From Burkholderia ambifaria AMMD (GTDB lineage: Bacteria; Pseudomonadota; Gammaproteobacteria; Burkholderiales; Burkholderiaceae), in the NCBI RefSeq assembly GCF_000203915.1, contig NC_008390.1:2356001-2420000 (forward strand): a stretch of DNA of 64,000 nt, given 5' to 3'. The notes under the pieces were generated by a model. The model ran no database searches, was not told the origin of the DNA, and saw only the letters and a program-made list of their open reading frames with translations. Made by a program: the position numbers and the translations under genes. Position 1 is the first letter of the stretch, and every line of letters starts with the position of its first letter. This document shows positions 56,737 through 64,000 of this stretch, one piece after another.

Positions 56737-59700
56737 CTAGCGCTGCATCGACTCCCACACCTTGTGCAGACGCTTGACAGAGACAGGCATCGGCGTGCGC
56801 AGTTCCTGCGCGAACAGCGAAATTCGCAATTCTTCCAGCAGCCAGCGGAATTCCGCGAGCCGCGGATCGGCGACGCCGCCGCGCTGCGACACCGCGCGCT
56901 GGTACTGCTGCACGAGCGGCAGCAGCTCGCCGGACTGCTTCGCGTCGCGCGCCGGGTCGGCCTTCAGCTTGTCGATCCGCAACGCGATGCCCTTCAGATA
57001 GCGTGGGAAGTGCGCAAGCTGCGTGTAAGGCGTGTCGATCACGAAGCGCTTGCCGACCAGCGCCGCGAGCTGCTGCTGGAGATCCGCGTGGGCCTGCGCG
57101 AACGGCTTCGCCTGCGCGAGCTTCTTCACGAGCCCCGCGTATTCGGCGAGGATCTGGCCGACCAGCCGCGCGATCTCCTGCGCGAGCAGGTTCAGGCGGC
57201 TGCGGCCCTCGTCGCGGCGCGCATGGAAGCTCGCGTCGTCGTCGGGCAGCGGATCCTGCAGGCACGCGCGGTCGAGCGCCGTGTCGATCAGCTGGTCGCG
57301 CAGCTCGTCCTGCGTGCCGAGCGACATGTACTGCATCGCCATCTCGCGCAGCCCCGGCAGGTTCTTCTCGAGGAACTTGATCGGCTCCTTCAGTTGCAGC
57401 GCGAACAGCCGCCGCAAGCCGGCCCGGTGAATCCGCGCGGCCTCCTCCGGCGAGTCGAACACCTCGACGTCGCAATGCGTGCCGCGATCGACGAGCGCCG
57501 GATAGCCGTACAGCGTCTGGCCGCGCCGGCGGATCTCCAGCAACTCGGGGAGCTTGCCGAAGTTCCACGTCGTCAGGTTCTCGTACAGCGCGGTCACGCC
57601 GGCTTCCGCCGCGGCGGCCGTGTTCGGCGCCGCGCCCTTGCCGGCCTTGCCGCCCTTCGCCGCCGAACCCGGTGCGGCAGCGGGCGCCGGCGCGTCGCCA
57701 GCATTGCCCGCGTCGCCCGCGCCAGCCTCGCCGCCGGGCGCGATCGTCGACGCCGCCGCGATCTTCTGGAACTGCTGCTGCGCCTGCGCGCCCAGTTCCT
57801 GTCGAAGCTGCGCGAGATTGCGCCCCATCGCGAGCTGGCGGCCGTGCTCGTCGATCACCTTGAAGTTCATGAACAGGTGCGCGGGCAGCGTCTCGAGCTT
57901 GAAGTCGGCCGTCTTCATCGCGACCTGCGTCTCGCTGCGCACGTCGGCGATCAGCGCCTCGACGAGGCCGCCCGCGCCGAAGCGCTCGCGCCCCATGCGT
58001 TCGACGAAGCCGGCCGCGTACTCGGGCAGCGGCACGCAGTGCCGGCGCAGCTTCTGCGGCAGCGACTTCAGCAGCAACTGCACCTTCTCCTTCAGCATCC
58101 CCGGCACGAGCCATTCGCAGCGGCGCGCGTCGACCTGGTTCAGCGCATACAGCGGCACCGCGAGCGTCACGCCGTCGCGCGGCGTGCCGGGCTCGAAGTG
58201 GTACGTGAGCGCCATCTCGACGCCGGCCATCGTCGCGCGCTTCGGGAACAGCTCGGTCGTCACGCCGGCCGCCTCGTGGCGCATCAGGTCGTCGCGCGAC
58301 AGGTACAGCAGCCGCTGCTTGTCCTCCGCGCGGCCGCCCTTGCTCACCTCGTCGCGATACCAGCGCTCGAACGCGGCGCCGGTATGGATGCCCTCCGGAA
58401 TCGCCTGGTCGTAGTACGCGTAGATCAGTTCGTCGTCGACCAGCACGTCCTGCCGGCGCGACTTGTGCTCGAGCTGCTCGATGTCGGCGAGCAGCTTGCG
58501 GTTGTGCGCGAAGAACGGCAGCTTCGTGTCGAACTCGCCCTCGACCAGCGCGCCGCGGATGAACAGCTCGCGCGCGCGCGCCGGATCCTGCCGGCCGAAC
58601 GCGACGCGCCGGCGGTGGTAGATCGGCAGCCCGTACAGCGTCGCGCGCTCGAACGCGCTGACCTGCGCGGGGCGCTTTTCCCAGTGCGGCTCCGACAGCG
58701 ACTTCTTCAGCAGGTGCGCGCCGACCTTCTCGATCCACTCCGGCTCGATCTTCGCGAGGCAGCGCGCGTACAGCCGGCTCGTCTCGACGAGTTCGGCCGC
58801 CATCACCCAGCGGCCGGCCTTCTTCGCGAGCGCGGAGCCCGGCCACAGGTAGAACTTGATCCCGCGCGCGCCGAGATAGTGCGGATCGTCATCGGCCTTC
58901 ATGCCGAGGTTGCCGAGCAGGCCCGTCAACAGGGCCAGATGGATCTGCTCGTAGGTCGCCTCGGCTTCGTTGAGCCGCCAGCCATGCTCGCGCACGACCG
59001 TCAGCAGTTGCGAATGGACGTCGCGCCATTCGCGCAGCCGCAGGTGCGACAGGAAGTTCTGCCGGCACGCGTCGATCAGCTGACGGTTCGATTTCTTGTG
59101 CGCGACGGCCTCTTCGAACCACGCCCAGATCTTCAGCCACTGCAGGAATTCGGAGCGCTCGTCGGCGAACCGGCGGTGCGCCTGGTCGGCCTGCTCCTGC
59201 GCTTCGATCGGACGGTCGCGCGGGTCCTGCACGGACAGCGCGCTCGCGATGATCAGCACCTCGCGCAGCGACTGCTGGTCGCGCGCGGCGAGGATCATCC
59301 GGCCGACGCGCGGATCGAGCGGCAGCCGCGCGAGCTCGCGGCCGAGCGGCGTCAGCGCGTTGTCGTCGTCGACCGCGCCGAGTTCGTTGAGCAACTGGTA
59401 GCCGTCCGCGATCGCGCGGCCGGGCGGCGGCTCGAGGAACGGGAACGATTCGATCTCGGTCAGGTGCAGCGACTTCATCCGCAGAATCACCGACGCGAGC
59501 GACGAGCGCAGGATTTCCGGATCGGTGAAGCGTGCGCGCGCCTGGTAGTCGCTTTCCTCGTACAAGCGGATGCACACGCCATCGGCCACCCGGCCGCAGC
59601 GACCCGCGCGCTGATTCGCGGCGGCCTGCGAGATCGACTCGACCTGCAGCTGCTCGACCTTGTTCCGGTACGAATAGCGCTTCACGCGCGCGAGACCGGT

Positions 59701-60942
59701 GTCGACGACGTAGCGGATACCCGGCACCGTCAGCGACGTTTCGGCCACGTTGGTCGCGAGCACGATGCGGCGCGCGTTCGACGCCTTGAACACCTTGTCC
59801 TGGTCGGCCGCCGAGAGTCGCGCGAACAGCGGCAGGATCTCGGTATGCGGCGGATGGTGCTTGCGCAGCGCCTCGGCCGCCTCGCGAATCTCGCGCTCGC
59901 CGGGCAGGAACACCAGCACGTCGCCGGGGCCTTCGCGGCACAGTTCGTCGACCGCGTCGACGATCGCGTCCATCAGGTCGCGTTCGGCCTCGCGCGCGGT
60001 CTTCACGCGGTCGCGCCCGCCCGTGCCCTCGGCGTGCTTCACGGCCGGGCGATCCTCGGCCACCGGGCGGTAGCGCATCTCGACCGGATACAGCCGCCCG
60101 CTCACCTCGATCACCGGCGCCGGACGCTCGTCGCTGCCGAAATGGCGCGCGAAGCGGTCGGCGTCGATCGTCGCGGACGTGACGATCAGCTTCAGGTCCG
60201 GCCGCCTCGGCAGGATCTCCTTCAGGTAGCCGAGCAGGAAGTCGATGTTCAGGCTGCGCTCGTGCGCCTCGTCGATGATCAGCGTGTCGTACGCCTTCAG
60301 CAGCGGGTCGGTCTGCGTCTCGGCGAGCAGGATGCCGTCCGTCATCAGCTTCACGGACGCGCCCGGTGCGAGATTGTCGGTGAAGCGCACCTTGTAGCCG
60401 ACCACCTCGCCGAACGGCGTGCCGAGTTCCTCGGCGATCCGCCGGCCGGTCGACGACGCGGCCAGACGCCGCGGCTGCGTGTGGCCGATCAGGCCCGTGC
60501 CGCCGGCGCCGAGGCCGCGGCCGAGATCGAGACAGATCTTCGGCAGCTGGGTGGTCTTGCCCGACCCCGTTTCGCCGCAGACGATGACGACCTGGTGATC
60601 GGCGATCGCGCGCGCGATTTCGTCGCGCTTGCCCGATACGGGCAGGCTTTCGGGATACGTGATCGGCGGAACGGGATTCGGTGCGACGACCGCGCGCGGC
60701 GCACGCTCGCGGCGCGGGGTGCGCGCATCCGCCCGCGGTGCGTCCGTCGCCGCGGCCGGCTGGCGCGCGTCGCCGCGCCGCTCTTCACCGCGCGGCCCGC
60801 GCGGCGGCTTGCCCGCCTGCTGTTGCTGCGGCTGGCGCGGCGGCTGGCCTTGCTGCTCGCGCGCATCGGCCGCACCATCCGGGTGCCGCGCCGACGGCGC
60901 TTTGGCCCGCGTCGGCGCGGGACTTTTAGGTACATTCGACAT
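56737..60942 (-). CDS. hrpA: ATP-dependent RNA helicase HrpA
   Basis: DEAH-box helicase of 1401 residues. A Pro/Gln/Arg-rich N-terminal extension (about 1-80) is followed by Walker A GETGSGKTTQ, the DEAH motif, SAT (TSATID), and the QRAGRCGR motif, then helical and OB-type domains and a long C-terminal DUF3418 region. It is linked to rescue of stalled ribosomes in E. coli. The gene is divergent from argA with only 23 bases between start codons. Confidence 0.96.
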   Translation of the reverse strand: MSNVPKSPAPTRAKAPSARHPDGAADAREQQGQPPRQPQQQQAGKPPRGPRGEERRGDARQPAAATDAPRADARTPRRERAPRAVVAPNPVPPITYPESLPVSGKRDEIARAIADHQVVIVCGETGSGKTTQLPKICLDLGRGLGAGGTGLIGHTQPRRLAASSTGRRIAEELGTPFGEVVGYKVRFTDNLAPGASVKLMTDGILLAETQTDPLLKAYDTLIIDEAHERSLNIDFLLGYLKEILPRRPDLKLIVTSATIDADRFARHFGSDERPAPVIEVSGRLYPVEMRYRPVAEDRPAVKHAEGTGGRDRVKTAREAERDLMDAIVDAVDELCREGPGDVLVFLPGEREIREAAEALRKHHPPHTEILPLFARLSAADQDKVFKASNARRIVLATNVAETSLTVPGIRYVVDTGLARVKRYSYRNKVEQLQVESISQAAANQRAGRCGRVADGVCIRLYEESDYQARARFTDPEILRSSLASVILRMKSLHLTEIESFPFLEPPPGRAIADGYQLLNELGAVDDDNALTPLGRELARLPLDPRVGRMILAARDQQSLREVLIIASALSVQDPRDRPIEAQEQADQAHRRFADERSEFLQWLKIWAWFEEAVAHKKSNRQLIDACRQNFLSHLRLREWRDVHSQLLTVVREHGWRLNEAEATYEQIHLALLTGLLGNLGMKADDDPHYLGARGIKFYLWPGSALAKKAGRWVMAAELVETSRLYARCLAKIEPEWIEKVGAHLLKKSLSEPHWEKRPAQVSAFERATLYGLPIYHRRRVAFGRQDPARARELFIRGALVEGEFDTKLPFFAHNRKLLADIEQLEHKSRRQDVLVDDELIYAYYDQAIPEGIHTGAAFERWYRDEVSKGGRAEDKQRLLYLSRDDLMRHEAAGVTTELFPKRATMAGVEMALTYHFEPGTPRDGVTLAVPLYALNQVDARRCEWLVPGMLKEKVQLLLKSLPQKLRRHCVPLPEYAAGFVERMGRERFGAGGLVEALIADVRSETQVAMKTADFKLETLPAHLFMNFKVIDEHGRQLAMGRNLAQLRQELGAQAQQQFQKIAAASTIAPGGEAGAGDAGNAGDAPAPAAAPGSAAKGGKAGKGAAPNTAAAAEAGVTALYENLTTWNFGKLPELLEIRRRGQTLYGYPALVDRGTHCDVEVFDSPEEAARIHRAGLRRLFALQLKEPIKFLEKNLPGLREMAMQYMSLGTQDELRDQLIDTALDRACLQDPLPDDDASFHARRDEGRSRLNLLAQEIARLVGQILAEYAGLVKKLAQAKPFAQAHADLQQQLAALVGKRFVIDTPYTQLAHFPRYLKGIALRIDKLKADPARDAKQSGELLPLVQQYQRAVSQRGGVADPRLAEFRWLLEELRISLFAQELRTPMPVSVKRLHKVWESMQR

Positions 60943-60950
60943 GGGGGCGC

Positions 60951-60958
60951 ATTATAAT
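60951..60958. promoter_or_regulatory. Shared palindromic -10 for hrpA and argA
   Basis: ATTATAAT reads the same on both strands, so a perfect TATAAT exists in each direction (60953-60958 plus; 60951-60956 minus). It lies seven bases before the argA ATG and eight before the hrpA ATG. The -35 regions are weak; TTGGGA on the minus strand is the best. Confidence 0.72.
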
Positions 60959-60965
60959 CCCGCCC

Positions 60966-62345
60966 ATGAATTCCCAAACCGACCTCCCTCCCGCCCAGAC
61001 CGGCGCCGCGACGCCGCCGGCTGCCGACGATTCGGCCGCCAGCCACGCGCAGTTCGTCGACTGGATGCGCTCCGTCGCGCCCTATATCCACAAGTTCCGC
61101 AACAGCACGTTCGTCGTGGGGTTCGGCGGCGAGGTGGTGCAGCAGGGACTCCTGAACGCGCTCGTGTCCGACATCGCGCTGCTGCAGGCGATGGGCATCC
61201 AGATCGTGCTGGTGCACGGCTCGCGCCCGCAGGTCGAGGAGCAGCTGAGCCTGCATGGTGTCGAATCCGAGTTTTCGCACGGGCTGCGCATCACCGATGC
61301 GCGCGCGCTCGAATCCGCGAAGGAAGCGGCCGGCGAAGTGCGTCTCGACATCGAGGCCGCGATCAGCCAGGGTCTGCCGAACTCGCCGATGGCGCACGCG
61401 CACATCAGCGTCGTGTCCGGCAACTTCGTGACCGCACGACCGGTGGGGATTCTCGACGGGGTCGATTTCGCGCACACGGGCATCGTGCGCAAGATCGACG
61501 CCGAATCGATCCGTCATTCGCTCGCGAGCCGCAAGCTCGTGCTGCTGTCGCCGCTCGGTTTCTCGCCGACCGGCGAAGCGTTCAACCTGTCGATGGAAGA
61601 CGTCGCGTCGGCGGCCGCGATCGCGCTGCGCGCCGACAAGATCATCTTCCTGACCGAGGCGCCCGGCATCGTCGGCGACGAAGGCGAGCTGGTCCGTGAA
61701 ATGTCGCTCGACGCGGCCGCCGAGCTGCTCGATTCCGGCAACGTCCAGGGCGACGACGCGTTCTTCCTGAAGCATTCGATCCGCGCGTGCCGCGGCGGCG
61801 TGACCCGTGCCCACCTGATCCCGCAATCGCTCGACGGCAGCATGCTGCTCGAACTGTTCCTGCACGACGGCGTCGGCACGATGATCTCGTACGAGAATCT
61901 CGAGAGCCTGCGCGAAGCGACGCCGGACGACGTCGGCGGCATCCTGTCGCTGATCGAGCCGCTCGAGTCGGACGGCACGCTGGTGCGACGCGGCCGCCAC
62001 CAGATCGAACGCGACATCGACCACTTCTCGGTGATCGAGCACGATGGCGTGCTGTTCGGCTGCGCGGCGCTGTATCCGTACCAGCAGGAAAAGATCGGCG
62101 AGATGGCGTGCCTGACGGTCGCGCCGGAAGCGCAGGGCTCGGGCGACGGCGAACGCCTGCTCAAGCGCATCGAGCAGCGCGCCCGCGCGCGCGGCCTCAC
62201 GCATATCTTCGTGCTCACGACGCGCACCGAGCACTGGTTCCTCAAGCGCGGCTTCGTCAAGGTCAGCGTCGACGACCTGCCGGAAGACCGCCGCAAACTC
62301 TATAACTGGCAGCGCAAGTCGCTCGTGCTGATGAAGCAGCTCTGA
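60966..62345 (+). CDS. argA: N-acetylglutamate synthase
   Basis: First enzyme of arginine synthesis: transfers acetyl from acetyl-CoA to glutamate. The 459 residues have an amino-acid-kinase-like domain (about 30-300, with [14 protein letters not shown]) and a C-terminal GNAT acetyltransferase domain ([24 protein letters not shown]). Feedback by arginine is expected through the kinase-like domain. There is no ribosome binding site; the ATG lies next to the -10 box, so the mRNA may be leaderless. Confidence 0.95.
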
Positions 62346-62394
62346 GCGCAGGCACGACTGCCCTCCCCCAGTCCGATTACAGGAGAAGTACACG

Positions 62395-62670
62395 ATGGCT
62401 CGAATGATTCAATGCGCGAAGCTCGGCAAGGAAGCCGAGGCTCTCGATTTCCCGCCGCTGCCGGGCGAACTCGGCAAGCGCATTTACGAAAGCGTGTCGA
62501 AGGAAGCGTGGCAAGGCTGGCTCAAGCAGCAGACGATGCTGATCAACGAGAACCGCCTGAACATGGCCGACCCGCGCGCGCGCCAGTACCTGATGAAGCA
62601 GACCGAGAAGTACTTCTTCGGCGACGGCGCGGACCAGGCGTCCGGCTTCGTGCCGCCGACGGAAGGCTGA
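62395..62670 (+). CDS. yggX: Fe(II)-trafficking/oxidative damage protection protein YggX
   Basis: 91-residue protein that protects Fe-S enzymes from oxidative damage and may carry iron. The family N-terminus [17 protein letters not shown] with C7 and the motif [22 protein letters not shown] are present. AGGAG precedes the ATG. It lies 49 bases after argA, likely co-transcribed. Confidence 0.96.
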
Positions 62671-62724
62671 GTATCGCGGATCGCGCGGGCCGGCTGTAGC
62701 GGCCTCGTGGAAGCAACGCAACGC

Positions 62725-62761
62725 AAACGGCACCGTGCATCGCACGGTGCCGTTTGTTTTT
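62725..62761 (+). terminator. Intrinsic terminator after yggX
   Basis: Perfect 14-base stem AAACGGCACCGTGC/GCACGGTGCCGTTT with a three-base loop, then a T-rich tail. Confidence 0.92.
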
Positions 62762-62813
62762 GGGGGCGGGCAAATCGAGCCGATGCGAATCGGCCCGGCG
62801 CGTTCGATGCCGC

Positions 62814-62833
62814 CAGGTCAGGTCAGGTCAGGT
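62814..62833. repeat. Pentanucleotide tandem repeat (CAGGT)4
   Basis: Four exact copies of CAGGT cover the stop codon (62828-62830) and the bases after the transporter gene. Copy-number change would alter only non-coding bases as long as two units remain. Confidence 0.9.
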
Positions 62834-64000
62834 CGCGCCGGCCTGCCCCGCCGGTTTCAACGTGCCGCGCTCGTCCGGTTGCGCGGACGCGCCGGCCGCA
62901 GCCGCAGCGTCGGCGCTTGTGCTTGCGCTCGCGCTTGCGGTGCCCCATTCGGCCGCATCGCTGCGCTCGGCGCTCGACAGCTCATCCGCACGGTAGCCGG
63001 TGCGATTGAGCAGCGCGAGCATGCAGGCGAGCGACACGAGCGCATACAACCCCGACGCGATCGCGACGCCGACGATGCTGCCGGTCGCGTTCAGGATCGC
63101 CTGCGCGAGCACCGGCGTGCCGCCGCCGACGACGAGCGCGCTCAACTGATACGCGAGCGACAGGCCCGTATAGCGGATGTTGGCCGGAAACACGCGCGCG
63201 AGCACGCCGCCGACCGCACCGTAGAACATCGCCGACGGGATCGTCGAGATGCACATCCCCACGACGGCGACCCAGTACGAGCGCGTCGCGAGCGCATGGA
63301 ACATCACCGGCATCAGCACGATCTCCGGAATCAGGATCCAGCACATCGCGCGGCGCATGTCGATCTTCGACACGAACCACGCGCCGATCGGCTGCATCAG
63401 GAACTGCACGACGAGCGAGATCGACAGGATGCCGAGGAACGTGCCCTGCGCGTAGCCGAGCTCCTTGGTCGCCCATGACAGCGCGAACGTGCTGCGGAAA
63501 TACGTGACGTTGATCACCGGCAGCGTGCCGGCCGCGAGCAGCACGACGGGCCAGTGGTCGCGCACGACGTCGCGCAGCGGCAGCTTCACCGTCCGCTTGC
63601 GTGCGAGCACGCGCTGCATGTCGAGCGATTCCTCGAGCCGCAGCCGGATCACCATCCCGATGATCACGAGCACCGCCGACAGCAGGAACGGAATGCGCCA
63701 GCCCCACATCAGGAACGACGGCGTCGGCAACGCGCTCAACGCGAAGAACGCGATCGTCGCGAGCAGGTTGCCGGTGGGCGAGCCCTGCTGCGCGAAGGCC
63801 GCATACAGGATGCTGCGATGCTTCGGCGCGTTCTCGCTCGCGATCAGCACCGCCCCGCCCCACTCGCCGCCGACCGCGATGCCCTGCAGCACGCGCAGCA
63901 CGACGAGGCCCGCGGGCGCCCACACGCCGATCGACGCATAGCCGGGCAACAGGCCGATGCCGGTCGTGGCAAGCCCCATCATGATCAGCGTGATCACGAG
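62828..64000 (-). CDS. MFS transporter, metabolite:H+ symporter type (5' part beyond window)
   Basis: C-terminal 390 or so residues of a major facilitator protein of the MHS type (ShiA/ProP/KgtP group). At least eight or nine transmembrane helices are seen. Family segments GGEWGGAVLIASENAP and GSPTGNLLATIAFFAL in the visible N-terminal part and LARVFPANIRYTGLSLAYQ further on support the group. The final 50 residues are a hydrophilic Ala/Ser-rich tail. Substrate, probably a carboxylate or osmolyte, cannot be set. The start codon lies outside the window. Confidence 0.9.
   Translation of the reverse strand, partial: LVITLIMMGLATTGIGLLPGYASIGVWAPAGLVVLRVLQGIAVGGEWGGAVLIASENAPKHRSILYAAFAQQGSPTGNLLATIAFFALSALPTPSFLMWGWRIPFLLSAVLVIIGMVIRLRLEESLDMQRVLARKRTVKLPLRDVVRDHWPVVLLAAGTLPVINVTYFRSTFALSWATKELGYAQGTFLGILSISLVVQFLMQPIGAWFVSKIDMRRAMCWILIPEIVLMPVMFHALATRSYWVAVVGMCISTIPSAMFYGAVGGVLARVFPANIRYTGLSLAYQLSALVVGGGTPVLAQAILNATGSIVGVAIASGLYALVSLACMLALLNRTGYRADELSSAERSDAAEWGTASASASTSADAAAAAGASAQPDERGTLKPAGQAGAT

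Noticed and set aside
56629..60957. Open reading frame of 1442 codons on the plus strand opposite hrpA
   Set aside because: High-GC codon bias leaves antisense frames open. The predicted protein is Arg/Leu-rich with no domain, and the minus strand encodes an intact, well-conserved HrpA.

Overview
This 64 kb window looks like core chromosome of a Burkholderia species, most likely a member of the B. cepacia complex. That assignment rests on the very high GC content, the betaproteobacterial gene orders (iscRSUA-hscBA-fdx-iscX, aceE-aceF-lpdA, glnA-ntrB-ntrC), the protein sequences, and a dispersed Burkholderia-type intergenic repeat. I found no insertion sequence, prophage, CRISPR array, rRNA or integration site. 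Both ends cut a gene: pyrG on the left and an MFS transporter on the right. Nearly all of the DNA is coding and is read from both strands in alternating blocks.

Layout. 1-7.7 kb (minus): a co-directional block lolC-lolD-tatD-comEC-hydrolase-pyrG (lipoprotein release, nuclease, DNA-uptake channel, CTP synthesis). 7.9-13.5 kb (plus): an rpfE-like gene, recJ, prfB (with its programmed +1 frameshift) and lysS, the same order as in the Xanthomonas rpf region. 13.9-14.6 kb: a glycine-zipper envelope protein. 14.7-20.8 kb (minus): the complete ISC iron-sulfur cluster operon from iscR to iscX, headed by a promoter carrying two IscR-type boxes. 20.8-24.9 kb: a low-molecular-weight tyrosine phosphatase, a small membrane protein, lutB-lutA (lactate oxidation) and a divergent IclR regulator. 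25.0-27.4 kb: a D,D-endopeptidase (PBP7 type) and a phasin with a strong promoter. 27.6-34.1 kb (minus): pyruvate dehydrogenase aceE-aceF-lpdA. 34.3-37.5 kb (plus): a membrane-bound FixL-like kinase with a FixJ-like regulator, divergent from aceE around a centred palindrome. 37.7-45.3 kb: folD, prlC, dinB (with a LexA box), an Asp/Glu racemase, a secreted protein of unknown function, initiator tRNA-fMet and xth. 45.3-51.8 kb (minus): a prolyl-oligopeptidase-family enzyme, ntrC, ntrB and glnA, the last with a sigma-54 promoter and NtrC-like sites. 52.2-56.6 kb: a rhodanese, a CinA-like protein, an EI24 membrane protein, a sterol-desaturase-family enzyme and a secreted beta-propeller. 56.7-64.0 kb: hrpA divergent from argA, yggX and a truncated MHS-type transporter.

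The window is mainly housekeeping and physiology: Fe-S assembly, central carbon entry (pyruvate, lactate), nitrogen assimilation and DNA repair. The most interesting signals are regulatory. They are the hrpA/argA gap, where one palindromic -10 appears to serve both directions; several genes whose start codon lies at the predicted transcription start (candidate leaderless mRNAs); the exactly centred aceE/fixL palindrome; and the operators in front of iscR, glnA, dinB and the phasin gene. I did not find a clear undescribed multi-gene system. The least explained genes are the rpfE-like gene, the secreted four-cysteine protein at 43.4 kb, and the desaturase/beta-propeller pair at 54.6-56.6 kb.
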